A stretch of 7,755 nt of DNA from FEN-1219 sp035644475 (GCA_035644475.1 DASQOL010000108.1:1-7755), one strand, 5' to 3'. Numbered from the stretch's first letter, positions 1 to 7,033 are shown. The notes: generated by a model from the sequence alone, not told the origin. Translations and numbers: made by a program.

Positions 1-832
1 CTTTGTCCGTCACCGTTTTCTTCGTCACGCCCGTGAGCGCGACGCCGGGCATCGTCATCGGCGTGACCGGGGCGCCGGCCTTGATGTCGCCGAACCATTT
101 CTCCACGAGCGCGCGCGTCGCGGCGATGTTGATATCGCCGGCGACGACGAGGCTCGCGTTGCTGGGCGCGTAGTAGCTCTTGAAGAACGCCACGACGTCG
201 TCGTAGCTCGCGGCGGTCAAGTCCGGCATGTAGCCGATCACGGGCCAGTGATACGGATGACCTTCGGGATAGAGCATCTCGGTGAGGGTGATGTCGGCCT
301 GGCCGTACGGCCGGTTCTCGTAGCTCTGGCGACGCTCGTTCTTGACGACGTCGCGCTGCGCGTCGACGGTCTGCGGCGTCATCGTGTCGAGCAGGTAGCC
401 CATGCGGTCGGACTCGAGGAACAGGGCGAGATCGAGCGCGTTCGACGGCACGTCGATCCAGTAATTCGTGCGGTCGTTCTCCGTCGAACCGTTGTTGTTG
501 CCGCCGACGGACTCGAGCCACTCGTCGAACTCGCCGGGGCGCACGTGGCCCGAGCCCATGAACATCAGGTGCTCGAACAGATGCGCGAAGCCGGTGCGGC
601 CTGCGCGCTCGCGCGCGGAGCCGACGTGATACCAGGTGTTCACCGTCACGATCGGCACGCTGTGGTCCTCGTGCAGGATCACGCGGAGGCCGTTCGCGAG
701 CGTGAACGTGGTGTATTCGACCTCGAGCTTGGCCGCCGGCGCCTCGGCTGACGACGCGGCCGCAGGCGCTTGCGCGGCGGCCGCGTGGGCCAGCAGGAGA
801 CATGGCAGGAGCAGGGTGGGCGTGTGTTTCAT
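1..832 (-). CDS. M16 family zinc metallopeptidase (insulinase/pitrilysin-like), N-terminal part, 3' end outside window
   Basis: About 277 residues are visible, starting at the ATG at 832-830; the rest lies beyond the left edge. The N-terminus is a clear Sec signal peptide: MKHT, a Leu-rich core at residues 7-15, then an Ala stretch with likely cleavage just before or after Q21. The mature part opens with the typical M16 strand (FTLANGLRVILHEDHSVPIV, residues 43-62), then the inverted zinc motif HLFEH at residues 84-88 (His84 and His88 bind zinc, Glu87 is catalytic). The third ligand is probably Glu166 in the NERRQ segment, 78 residues after His88, as expected for M16. It should act as a periplasmic or secreted peptidase. 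Family members often come as two-domain proteins of about 450 aa or as fused pairs of about 900 aa; which applies cannot be seen here. No strong Shine-Dalgarno precedes the start. It lies 49 bp downstream of uup on the same strand, so co-transcription is possible. Confidence 0.93.
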   Translation of the reverse strand, partial: MKHTPTLLLPCLLLAHAAAAQAPAAASSAEAPAAKLEVEYTTFTLANGLRVILHEDHSVPIVTVNTWYHVGSARERAGRTGFAHLFEHLMFMGSGHVRPGEFDEWLESVGGNNNGSTENDRTNYWIDVPSNALDLALFLESDRMGYLLDTMTPQTVDAQRDVVKNERRQSYENRPYGQADITLTEMLYPEGHPYHWPVIGYMPDLTAASYDDVVAFFKSYYAPSNASLVVAGDINIAATRALVEKWFGDIKAGAPVTPMTMPGVALTGVTKKTVTDK

Positions 833-881
833 GGCGCCATTGTATGCCGTCGGCCGCGTAATCGAGCGGTCTCGTCAGAGG

Positions 882-2810
882 TCAATCGCCGCTGGGTTGC
901 TCGCGCGTCGCCGCGATCTCGGCGGCCTGATCCTCGAGCGCCGTCCAGCGTTCGATGGCGGCGTCGAGGTCGCCCTCGGTGGAGGCGAGCGCGGCGAGGC
1001 GGTCCTGGACCTCCGCCTGCGGCCCCCGATAGAAGTCGGGCGCCGCGATTGCCGCTTGCAGCTGCGCCACCTGCGCTTCGAGGCCCTCGATGCGGGCCGG
1101 CAGGCCGTCGAGCTCGCGCTGCAGCAGATACGAGAGCTTGCGGGGAGGGGGAGGCGGCTGGGTGCGCTCGCGCGAGGGTGCGGCGCTCTGCTTCGGCGTG
1201 TCGACGACGGCCAGGGTTCTCTTGCGCTCGAGCCAATCGCTGTAGCCGCCCGCGTGCCGCGTGACGTTGCCGCCCGACTCGAACACGAGCGTCGAGGTCA
1301 CGACGGCGTCCAAGAAATAGCGGTCGTGGCTCACGACGATCAGCGTGCCGTCGTACTCGGCGAGGCGCGCCTCGAGCGCCTCGAGCGTCTCGACGTCGAG
1401 GTCGTTGGTCGGCTCGTCGAGCACGAGCAGGTTGGCCGCGCGCGTGAATAGCTTCGCGAGGATCACGCGGTTGCGCTCGCCGCCGGACAGGGCCGCGACG
1501 GGCGTGAGCGCGCGCTTGGCGCTGAACAAGAAGTCGGTGAGATACGAGACCACGTGCTTCTTGACCCCCTGGATCGTGATGTACTCGCGGCCTTCGCCGA
1601 TGATCTCGGCAACCGTCTTGGTCGGGTCGATCTCGCGGCGCAGCTGATCGAAGTAGGCGACCTCGAGATTCGTGCCGAGCTTCACGCTGCCGGAGTCCGG
1701 CGTGAGCTCGCCGAGCAGGATGCGGAGCAGGGTGCTCTTGCCGACGCCGTTATTGCCGATGATCCCGAGGCGGTCGCCGCGCATCACGCGCAGCGAGAAC
1801 TCGTCGAGCAGCTGCTGGCCGCCGAAGGCGTGCGATACGTTGCGGGCTTCGATGACCTTGCGGCCGGAGAGCTCTTCCGCCTCATTGATCTTAATGCGGG
1901 CCGTGCGCGGCCTCTTGACGCGCGCGGCGCGCACGTCGCGGAGCTCCTCGAGTGCGCGCACGCGGCCTTCGTTGCGCGTCGTTCGCGCCTTCACGCCTTG
2001 GCGGATCCAGGTTTCTTCGACCGCGAGCTTCTTGTCGAACAGCGCGTTGTGCTGGTCCTCTTCCTCCGCGGCTCGCGCCTTCTGGCTCAGGTAGTCGGCG
2101 TAGCCGCCTGGCCAGCTGCGGAGCTTGCCGCGGTCGATGTCGATGATCCGTGTCGCGACCCGCTCGACGAAGCTGCGGTCGTGCGTCACGAACAGCACGG
2201 TGCCGGCATAGTGGCGGACCTTGTCCTCGAGCCACTCGATCGTGCTGATGTCGAGGTGGTTCGTGGGCTCGTCGAGCAGCAACAGATCGGGGTTCGACAC
2301 CAGCGCCTGGGCGAGCGCGACGCGCCGCCGCCAGCCGCCGGAGAGCTCGCTCATCCGCCTTTCGCCGGGGAGCCCCAATTGACTGACGATCAAGTCGACG
2401 TGCAAGTCGACGGACCATCCGCCGCCGGCCTCGATCTCACGCTGCAGCGTTTCGATATCGCGCAGCGTCGCGCGGTCGGGCGATTGCAATGCCGACAAGC
2501 CCTGGAAGCGTGCGATCCTGTCGAGCTGGGCGGCCATGCCGAGCGACACGAACTCGCGCGCCGTGTGCTGCGACTCTTCGGCGAGCTTCTGGTCGAGGAG
2601 ACTGAAGCGCACGCTGTTCGGCCTCTCGACCTTGCCGTCGTCGGGCTCGACGGCCCCGGTGAGCAGCTTGAGCGTGGTCGACTTGCCCGTGCCGTTTCGG
2701 CCTATGAGGCAGACGCGCTCGCCGGGCTCGAGCCCGAGCGTGGCCTCGACCAGGACCTTTTGCTCGCCGAAAGCGACGGAGACGTTGTCGAAGCGGATCA
2801 GCGGCGGCAT
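882..2810 (-). CDS. uup: ABC-F family ATPase, Uup type
   Basis: This is a 642-aa soluble protein with two ATP-binding cassettes and no membrane segments, close to the usual Uup length of about 635 aa. Cassette 1 has Walker A GRNGTGKST (37-45), signature LSGGW (156-160), Walker B/D-loop LLLLDEPTNHLD (176-187) and H-loop His210. Cassette 2 has Walker A GNNGVGKST (352-360), signature LSGGE (441-445), Walker B LLVLDEPTNDLD (461-472) and His495. The linker (about 240-305) is highly charged and carries the Arg-rich ARTTRNEGRVRALEEL stretch typical of Uup/EttA-like proteins that reach towards P-site tRNA. A Pro run (552-556) leads into a C-terminal coiled coil (about 557-636), the hallmark of Uup, implicated in DNA or ribosome binding. 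In E. coli Uup affects transposon excision and ribosome quality control. The ATG at 2810 gives the normal N-terminus (MPPLIRFDNVSVAF); its ribosome binding site is weak. Divergent from the GntR operon. Confidence 0.95.
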   Translation of the reverse strand: MPPLIRFDNVSVAFGEQKVLVEATLGLEPGERVCLIGRNGTGKSTTLKLLTGAVEPDDGKVERPNSVRFSLLDQKLAEESQHTAREFVSLGMAAQLDRIARFQGLSALQSPDRATLRDIETLQREIEAGGGWSVDLHVDLIVSQLGLPGERRMSELSGGWRRRVALAQALVSNPDLLLLDEPTNHLDISTIEWLEDKVRHYAGTVLFVTHDRSFVERVATRIIDIDRGKLRSWPGGYADYLSQKARAAEEEDQHNALFDKKLAVEETWIRQGVKARTTRNEGRVRALEELRDVRAARVKRPRTARIKINEAEELSGRKVIEARNVSHAFGGQQLLDEFSLRVMRGDRLGIIGNNGVGKSTLLRILLGELTPDSGSVKLGTNLEVAYFDQLRREIDPTKTVAEIIGEGREYITIQGVKKHVVSYLTDFLFSAKRALTPVAALSGGERNRVILAKLFTRAANLLVLDEPTNDLDVETLEALEARLAEYDGTLIVVSHDRYFLDAVVTSTLVFESGGNVTRHAGGYSDWLERKRTLAVVDTPKQSAAPSRERTQPPPPPRKLSYLLQRELDGLPARIEGLEAQVAQLQAAIAAPDFYRGPQAEVQDRLAALASTEGDLDAAIERWTALEDQAAEIAATREQPSGD

Positions 2811-2986
2811 GCGGGCGAGCGTAGGAAGCGAATGCGGCGCAGTCTAGCTGGTAACGGCGCGGAGTTCTCGGCTGTGGATCGTGTGTGCAACGTCTGCGTA
2901 GACGAACCGCGGGAGCGACAGTTCACCGGCATGCGCGTGCGAGCCTAGCCCCCTGATCGCTGCCGCAGCTTGCCAGGGCAGTCACC
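2811..2986. other. Divergent intergenic region between uup and the GntR operon
   Basis: There is no gene here. It must hold the minus-strand promoter for uup, but I found no convincing -35/-10 pair; a weak -10-like TAGACT lies on the minus strand about 40 bp upstream of the uup start. A short inverted repeat, CGTCT-gcgt-AGACG at 2891-2904, could form a small hairpin of unknown meaning. Confidence 0.5.
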
Positions 2987-2998
2987 TCTGTGTACTGT
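2970..2998 (+). promoter_or_regulatory. Probable promoter of the GntR-ABC operon
   Basis: TTGCCA (2970-2975, 5 of 6 to the -35 consensus) is followed after exactly 17 bp by TACTGT (2993-2998, a weak 3 of 6 match to the -10). Transcription would begin near 3005, giving a leader of only about 10 nt before the ATG at 3016. A shifted -10 (TGTACT, 2991-2996) is possible. The -10 lies inside the inverted repeat described separately, the layout expected for a repressed promoter. Confidence 0.45.
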
Positions 2999-3016
2999 AT
3001 CAACAGAGCACACAGA
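2987..3016. promoter_or_regulatory. Inverted repeat, candidate operator of the GntR repressor
   Basis: The arms TCTGTGTACTGT and AGAGCACACAGA flank the 6-bp centre ATCAAC; 10 of 12 positions pair. The repeat covers the probable -10 element, the start point and the first base of the gntR start codon. The TGTGTACT half resembles the AGTGTA...TACACT-type sites I recall for B. subtilis YtrA. Since the adjacent gene encodes a YtrA-like GntR protein, autoregulation of the whole operon is the simple reading. The symmetry is seen directly; the binding is inferred. Confidence 0.6.
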
Positions 3017-3420
3017 TGACATCGCTACAACTCAATCCGTCCTCCGGCACGCCTCTCTATATACAGCTCGTCGCGCACCTCAGGCACTCGATCGAGACCG
3101 GCGCGATCAGAGCCGGGGAGCAGCTGCCGAGCGTCCGCAAGTTGGCCGAGGATCTCTTGATCAACCCGAACACGGTCGTCCGCGCATACCGGGAGCTCGA
3201 AAGCGAAGGCATTCTCGTGTTGAAGCACGGCTCCGGAGTCTTTGTTCGCGACTCCGTCGTCGCGCGGACCGAGCTCATGAAGAAGGCCGAGCCGGTACTG
3301 CGTTCGGCCGTGGGGCGTCTCGAGGCTCTCGGCCTCGACGAGGACGAGATTCGCCGCCTCATGGAGAACGAGCTCGCGGTCAGGCGATCGGCGAAGCAGA
3401 CGAGAAAGAAGCATGCGTGA
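3016..3420 (+). CDS. GntR family transcriptional regulator, YtrA subfamily
   Basis: This 134-aa protein has an N-terminal GntR winged helix-turn-helix (about 11-78): PLYIQL (13-18), then AGEQLPSVRKLAEDLLINPNTVVRAY (33-58) holding the helix-turn-helix, ending with the wing GSGVFV (72-77). The effector part is only about 55 residues, basic and helical, with heptad-like spacing. This is diagnostic of the short YtrA subfamily, whose members are dimeric repressors usually encoded at the head of ABC transporter operons and often responding to cell-envelope stress or antimicrobial peptides. The start ATG at 3016 gives the standard N-terminus; only a weak AGAG (3005-3008) could serve as ribosome binding site. 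Its stop overlaps the start of the ABC ATPase gene by 8 bp, so the two are surely co-transcribed. The effector cannot be predicted. Confidence 0.94.
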   Translation: MTSLQLNPSSGTPLYIQLVAHLRHSIETGAIRAGEQLPSVRKLAEDLLINPNTVVRAYRELESEGILVLKHGSGVFVRDSVVARTELMKKAEPVLRSAVGRLEALGLDEDEIRRLMENELAVRRSAKQTRKKHA

Positions 3421-4345
3421 GATCTGCGATCGAGTCTCCTCGGTCACCGACATCGTCGCGGTGACGAACCTGTCGCGCACGTTCGGTGCCAAGAGAGCGC
3501 TGAACGATGTGTCGCTGACCGTGACGCGCGGGACCGTGCTCGGGCTCGTCGGCGAGAACGGCGCGGGCAAATCGACGCTGATCAAACATCTGCTCGGTCT
3601 CTGGCGCGCCGAAACGGGCACCGTGCGCGTGTTTGGCCTCGACCCGGTCGCGGCGCCAGTGGCCGTGCTCGCGCGTGTCGGGTACCTATCCGAGCAGCCC
3701 GATCTCCCGGGATGGATGCGCGTCGAGGAGCTCTTGCGCTACACGCAGGCGTTCTATCCGGGCTGGGATCCGAAATACGCCGAGCAGCTCCGCGACCAAT
3801 TCGACCTCGACCCGCGCGCGCGAATCAAGACACTCTCGAAGGGGCAGCGCGCAAAGCTCGGCCTGATCGCGGCACAGGCACATCGGCCGGACTTGCTGCT
3901 GCTCGACGAGCCGAGCTCGGGGCTCGATCCAATCGTGCGCCGCGATATCCTCGAGGCGATCGTGCGCACGGTTTCGCAGGAAGGTCGTACGGTGATCTTT
4001 TCTTCGCACCTGCTAGACGAGGTCGAGCGGGTGTCCGATCACCTTGCGATGCTGCGCGCCGGCTCGCTGCGCCTGCTCGGACCGCTCGACGACATCAAGA
4101 TGTGTCATCGCCGGGTCTTGTTGCAGTTCGATCTCCCGCAGCCGGAGCCGCCCAGCCTACGCGGCGCGATTCGCGTAAGCGGAGAAGGCCGGTCGTGGAC
4201 GATCATCTGCAACGAAGAGAACCTGCCTGAGATCGCTCGAGCGCCGGGCGCAAGGGTTGTCGACGACGGTGCCGCATCGCTCGACGAGATCTTCGTAGCC
4301 CACACCGGTGCGAGCGTTGCGACGCGGCTGCGTCCGGTCGCCTGA
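3413..4345 (+). CDS. ABC transporter ATP-binding protein (YtrB/CcmA-like)
   Basis: A 310-aa single-cassette ATPase. Walker A is GENGAGKST (47-55), Q-loop Gln95 lies in YLSEQPDLP, the signature is the variant LSKGQ (141-145), Walker B is LLLLDEP (161-167), the D-loop SGLD (169-172) and H-loop His199 in IFSSHLLDEVE. The AFYPGWDPKYAEQL segment (113-126) before the signature is typical of cassettes in GntR-linked YtrB-type transporters. The region after about 225 is a C-terminal extension with no motif I recognise. It should hydrolyse ATP at the inner membrane face to drive the permease encoded next. Start: the ATG at 3413 is preceded by AGAAAGAAG, a fair ribosome binding site, and overlaps the gntR stop by 8 bp. 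This start adds about 11 residues before the usual N-terminus, and a GTG at codon 17 is an alternative. The substrate is unknown. Confidence 0.94.
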   Translation: MREICDRVSSVTDIVAVTNLSRTFGAKRALNDVSLTVTRGTVLGLVGENGAGKSTLIKHLLGLWRAETGTVRVFGLDPVAAPVAVLARVGYLSEQPDLPGWMRVEELLRYTQAFYPGWDPKYAEQLRDQFDLDPRARIKTLSKGQRAKLGLIAAQAHRPDLLLLDEPSSGLDPIVRRDILEAIVRTVSQEGRTVIFSSHLLDEVERVSDHLAMLRAGSLRLLGPLDDIKMCHRRVLLQFDLPQPEPPSLRGAIRVSGEGRSWTIICNEENLPEIARAPGARVVDDGAASLDEIFVAHTGASVATRLRPVA

Positions 4346-4350
4346 GCCTT

Positions 4351-5997
4351 ATGCGCGGAGCTCCCATCGCGCTCGGTTGGGCGATCTGGCGCCGGCATCG
4401 CGGCGCACTGGTCGGCATCGTCGTCTTGAACGTCATTAGCTGGCTCGGCCACTTGAGCGGGGCGGTCGGACCACTCGCGGGCGAGCCCGCGATGCTCGAT
4501 ACCCTGTTTGCAGCAATCTCCATCCTCACCGTGTTCGGAGCTCTCGGCTATGTAGAGACACAGGAGGACGGGAACATCGGCACGTTCCCGCGCCGGTTGT
4601 TCGCGCTGCCCGTCTCGTCGTTTTGCCTCGTCGCGGTGCCGATGCTCGCGGGCATCGCCTGCATCGAACTGCTCTACTTCGCCTGGGCCGAACGGCTTTC
4701 GCACGGCGGCTCGACGAGCCCCTTGTTCATCGGCGTGCTGTTCGCGTCGTCGATGGTGTTCTATCAGACCGCGCTATGGACGCTCGCTCGGCTCGGCGCG
4801 TTGCGGATCGTCGTTGTGGGTGTCATCGCAGTCGCGATGTTCGGGATCGGCTTCCTGCCCGGAATGGTTGCGGGCGAGCCTTCATTTTGGCGCACGGAAC
4901 GGGGCTTGGCCGCAATCGTGTCGGCGCTCGCGCTCGCCGCGTTCGTGCATGCGTGGCGGCACGTGGCGCGGCTGCGCTCCGCAGGCGGCGTGGCGCCTCC
5001 GCCATTCGCTCATCTCCGGGCGCGCTTAACGGATGCGCTGCCGGGACGGCGCCGCGGATTCTCATCCGCCGCGGCTGCGCAGTTTTGGTTCGAGTGGCAG
5101 CGGACGGGGATGGTACTGCCTCTGCTCGTCGGCGGGGTCTTGGTGCTCGTGATCGGACCTTACTCGTGGTTCCTGCGGAACGACCCCGGGTATCTCCTGC
5201 CGCTCGTGTTCTGGACGCTTGCGACACCTGTCTTCGTCGCGGCGCCCTGGGGCATGGCGTTCGGCCAATCGAAGCCCTGGACGGAAGACTTTTCGATTCC
5301 CTCGTTCGTCGCGACGAAGCCCCTAAGCGCGCAGCAACTCGTCGCAACGAAGATCGAAGTCGCGGCCGCGAGCGCGGCCCTGTCGTGGCTCGTCGTGCTC
5401 GGTTTTCTCGTCGTGTGGCTGTTGTCTTGGGCGGACCTCACGCCGTTGAGCCGTTTCGCAATCCAGCTTTGGGCTTTCCAAGGCGAATCTGTGCTCGCCG
5501 TCTATGGAATCGCGGCGTTGACCGTCACCGTGGGAGTGTTCCTGACGTTCAGGCTCTTGATCGCCAACCTGTGGATCGGAATGTGCTCGAGCTCCCTGGT
5601 CTTGGTTGGCTCGGCCATCGGTCTCTTCGCCGCGGTGCTCACGGCTTTGCAGCTCGACGTGTACCGCCTGCCCGAATGGTTGCTCGCAGATCCGCGGCAC
5701 GTGACGCCGCTCGCGTGGGGCGCGGCGCTGTGCCTCGCAGCGAAGCATTGGCTCGCGGCCCGCACCTGGCGCGCGGTCGCCCCCGGCTTCCTCAGGAGCT
5801 ATCTGCTGGCGTGGGGAGTTGGCACCGCTTGTTTCGTCGCGCTCTCGCTCGTGGTTTGGGGGATCGTGCGCATCTATCAGCCGATCGACGGCCGCGGAGC
5901 GCAGAGTCTCGCGATCCTGGTCGCCTTGCTGCTGATGCCGCTCGCACGCGTTGGGCTTGCGCCGTCCGTGCTTGCGGCCAATCGACACCGTCGATGA
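4351..5997 (+). CDS. Large ABC transporter permease, apparently two ABC-2-like halves in one chain
   Basis: A 548-aa very hydrophobic protein with about 13-14 predicted membrane segments, roughly at 18-38, 49-68, 85-112, 123-145, 150-174, 186-204, 251-273, 280-300, 333-359, 380-400, 404-434, 451-469, 483-505 and 517-537. A basic, Pro-rich soluble loop (205-240) splits it in two. Both halves open with an aromatic/Arg motif followed by a long helix: GWAIWRRHRGALVGIVV (9-25) and FWFEWQRTGMVLPLLVGG (245-262). This suggests an internal duplication or fusion of two permease units of about 250-300 aa. It should form the membrane channel for the ATPase encoded 5 bp upstream. No periplasmic binding protein gene is nearby, so export or envelope maintenance is more likely than import. 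The start ATG at 4351 lacks a good ribosome binding site; translation is probably coupled to the upstream stop. The stop overlaps the hydrolase start (ATGA). Confidence 0.85.
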   Translation: MRGAPIALGWAIWRRHRGALVGIVVLNVISWLGHLSGAVGPLAGEPAMLDTLFAAISILTVFGALGYVETQEDGNIGTFPRRLFALPVSSFCLVAVPMLAGIACIELLYFAWAERLSHGGSTSPLFIGVLFASSMVFYQTALWTLARLGALRIVVVGVIAVAMFGIGFLPGMVAGEPSFWRTERGLAAIVSALALAAFVHAWRHVARLRSAGGVAPPPFAHLRARLTDALPGRRRGFSSAAAAQFWFEWQRTGMVLPLLVGGVLVLVIGPYSWFLRNDPGYLLPLVFWTLATPVFVAAPWGMAFGQSKPWTEDFSIPSFVATKPLSAQQLVATKIEVAAASAALSWLVVLGFLVVWLLSWADLTPLSRFAIQLWAFQGESVLAVYGIAALTVTVGVFLTFRLLIANLWIGMCSSSLVLVGSAIGLFAAVLTALQLDVYRLPEWLLADPRHVTPLAWGAALCLAAKHWLAARTWRAVAPGFLRSYLLAWGVGTACFVALSLVVWGIVRIYQPIDGRGAQSLAILVALLLMPLARVGLAPSVLAANRHRR

Positions 5998-6803
5998 CCG
6001 CTCCCGATCGCGCACCGGCGGTCAACAAAGCGCTCGCCGCGCTTGCGGCCGCCTTCACCGTGATCGCGCTCGCGTTGCCGATGCGCGGTCAGACTTTCAC
6101 GTACGTGAAGCTCGACGGGCGAGACGTCCGCATGCTGATCGCCGGCGACGGTGGCCCGACGGTCGTGTTCGAGAGCGGTTGGGGCGAACCGCTCGAGACC
6201 TGGGGCAAGGTCCAGCCCGCGGTGAGCCGCTTTGCGAGAACGGTCGCGTACGACCGCGCGGGCTACGGGCTGTCCGATGCCGGGCCGCCGCCGCGCGACG
6301 GTCGAAAAATCGCCACCGAGCTGCGTTGCGCGCTCGTGGCGGCCGGCGCGGCGCCGCCGTACGTGCTCGTCGGAGCGTCTCTGGGCGGGCCTTTCGTCCG
6401 AGTCTTCGCGGGACTTTACCCGGGCGACGTCGCGAGCCTCGTGCTCGTCGACCCGACGAACGACGCCGAGGGACTGGAGCGGGGCGATGACCCTGAGCTC
6501 GCCGCGTTGCCCGACACCATTGCGCAGGCGCGATCGAGCGCGGTACCCGCCGGCGTCCCGGTCGTCTTGATCGATGCGCCCGGGCCGGCTGAGCTGCCGT
6601 TCGCTACGGCCGAGATCCGCGAATCCCGCGCGCTACGACGCGAGGAACGCGCGGCCGAATCGCGCGCCTACGAAGCGTGGCTTGCGGGCGTTCCCGGCGG
6701 TCGTCTGTTGAGCACCGAACGCAGCGGGCACAACGTGGCGCAGGAGCAGCCGAGCCTCGTGATCGATGCAATCCGGCAAGTGGTCGCAGAAGGGCGTCGC
6801 TGA
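5994..6803 (+). CDS. Alpha/beta hydrolase with N-terminal signal peptide or membrane anchor
   Basis: A 269-aa protein. Residues 12-31 form one hydrophobic stretch after a Lys, so it is exported or anchored at the periplasmic face. The alpha/beta hydrolase fold follows: the oxyanion loop ESGWGEP (60-66), VAYDRAGYGLSD (84-95), the nucleophile elbow GASLGG (127-132, catalytic Ser129), an acid at Asp194 in VVLIDAPGP or alternatively Asp153 in LVLVDPTND, and His246 in RSGHNVAQ. Length and motifs suit small-molecule ester or amide hydrolases; the substrate cannot be read from the sequence. The reading frame is open for over 1.3 kb upstream inside the permease gene, but the true start is the ATG at 5994: it overlaps the permease stop as ATGA, and homology-like sequence begins only there. 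Coupling to the permease makes it the fourth operon member. It could process the transported molecule or act on the envelope. Confidence 0.9.
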   Translation: MTAPDRAPAVNKALAALAAAFTVIALALPMRGQTFTYVKLDGRDVRMLIAGDGGPTVVFESGWGEPLETWGKVQPAVSRFARTVAYDRAGYGLSDAGPPPRDGRKIATELRCALVAAGAAPPYVLVGASLGGPFVRVFAGLYPGDVASLVLVDPTNDAEGLERGDDPELAALPDTIAQARSSAVPAGVPVVLIDAPGPAELPFATAEIRESRALRREERAAESRAYEAWLAGVPGGRLLSTERSGHNVAQEQPSLVIDAIRQVVAEGRR

Positions 6804-6876
6804 GACCGTCACGAGTTGTCGCCGGGGCCCGTGCGGCAGCGCCTCGACGAAGATCCGCATGACGGACGCATCCGAA

Positions 6877-6904
6877 ATTAAACATAATATACATTATGCG
6901 CACT
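6877..6904 (-). other. dif: dif site (XerC/XerD recombination site)
   Basis: Read on the minus strand, the site has a XerC-type arm AGTGCGCATAA (6904-6894), the central region TGTATA (6893-6888) and a XerD-type arm TTATGTTTAAT (6887-6877). Compared with E. coli dif as I recall it (arms GGTGCGCATAA and TTATGTTAAAT, same centre), 26 of 28 positions agree; the two differences are the outermost XerC-arm base and one A-to-T change in the XerD arm. The AT-rich block stands out sharply in this GC-rich DNA. XerC and XerD act here to resolve chromosome dimers at the terminus; integrative elements including filamentous phages also insert at such sites. It lies 73 bp after the hydrolase stop. The XerC arm faces the phage-like genes on the right. 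Confidence 0.93.
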
Positions 6905-6933
6905 GGCTGGCGCGCGCGCTGCGGGCGCTTCGG

Positions 6934-6966
6934 AAAACGCCCGCGTGGATCCACGCGGGCGTTTTT
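6934..6966 (+). terminator. Perfect hairpin with A-run and T-run, bidirectional intrinsic terminator
   Basis: AAAACGCCCGCGTG (6934-6947) pairs with CACGCGGGCGTTTT (6952-6965) around a GATC loop, followed by a fifth T. A 10-bp GC stem flanked by A and T runs is a textbook Rho-independent terminator working in both directions. It could end the hydrolase operon read-through from the left. It lies beyond the dif site, so if an element is integrated there the hairpin belongs to the element and could instead be a phage replication or packaging signal. Confidence 0.85.
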
Positions 6967-6993
6967 CAGGGGGCGGCGGCTTGACGTAACGCC

Positions 6994-7019
6994 GGCCGCG
7001 GGCATGGACGCCCGCGGCC
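6994..7019. repeat. Second perfect GC-rich hairpin (10-bp arms, 6-nt loop)
   Basis: GGCCGCGGGC (6994-7003) and GCCCGCGGCC (7010-7019) pair perfectly around ATGGAC. No T-run follows, so it is not a classical terminator. It shares the 9-mer ACGCCCGCG with the left arm of the preceding hairpin (6937-6945 and 7008-7016). In single-stranded DNA or RNA the two structures could therefore exchange partners. Confidence 0.75.
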
Positions 7020-7033
7020 CGGCCGTGGTTCCA

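Noticed and set aside
1142..1149. GGGGAGGG, a match to the E. coli KOPS motif GGGNAGGG, pointing towards dif
   Set aside because: It is a single 8-mer in GC-rich coding DNA and is expected by chance. It would need a genome-wide orientation bias to mean anything.
248..1451. Plus-strand open frames opposite the M16 protease and the end of uup
   Set aside because: These are shadow frames. The minus-strand HLFEH protease and the uup C-terminus explain this DNA fully.
1554..2948. Long open frame (464 codons) on the plus strand opposite uup
   Set aside because: It is antisense to an unmistakable two-cassette ATPase, and its composition is that of a mirrored GC-rich gene with no recognisable motif.
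4623..5993. Upstream extension of the hydrolase frame through the permease gene
   Set aside because: The extension is Arg/Ala-rich out-of-frame sequence of the permease. The hydrolase begins at the ATGA overlap at 5994, where the signal sequence and fold start.
6883..6898. CATAAT-atac-ATTATG taken as an ordinary promoter or operator palindrome
   Set aside because: The symmetry is explained better as the inner part of dif, where the XerC and XerD half-sites are inverted around a 6-bp centre.
6859..6984. 41-codon plus-strand frame beginning MTDASEIKHNIHYAHW
   Set aside because: It runs through the dif site and the terminator hairpin and has no ribosome binding site. The apparent peptide is translated from non-coding elements.
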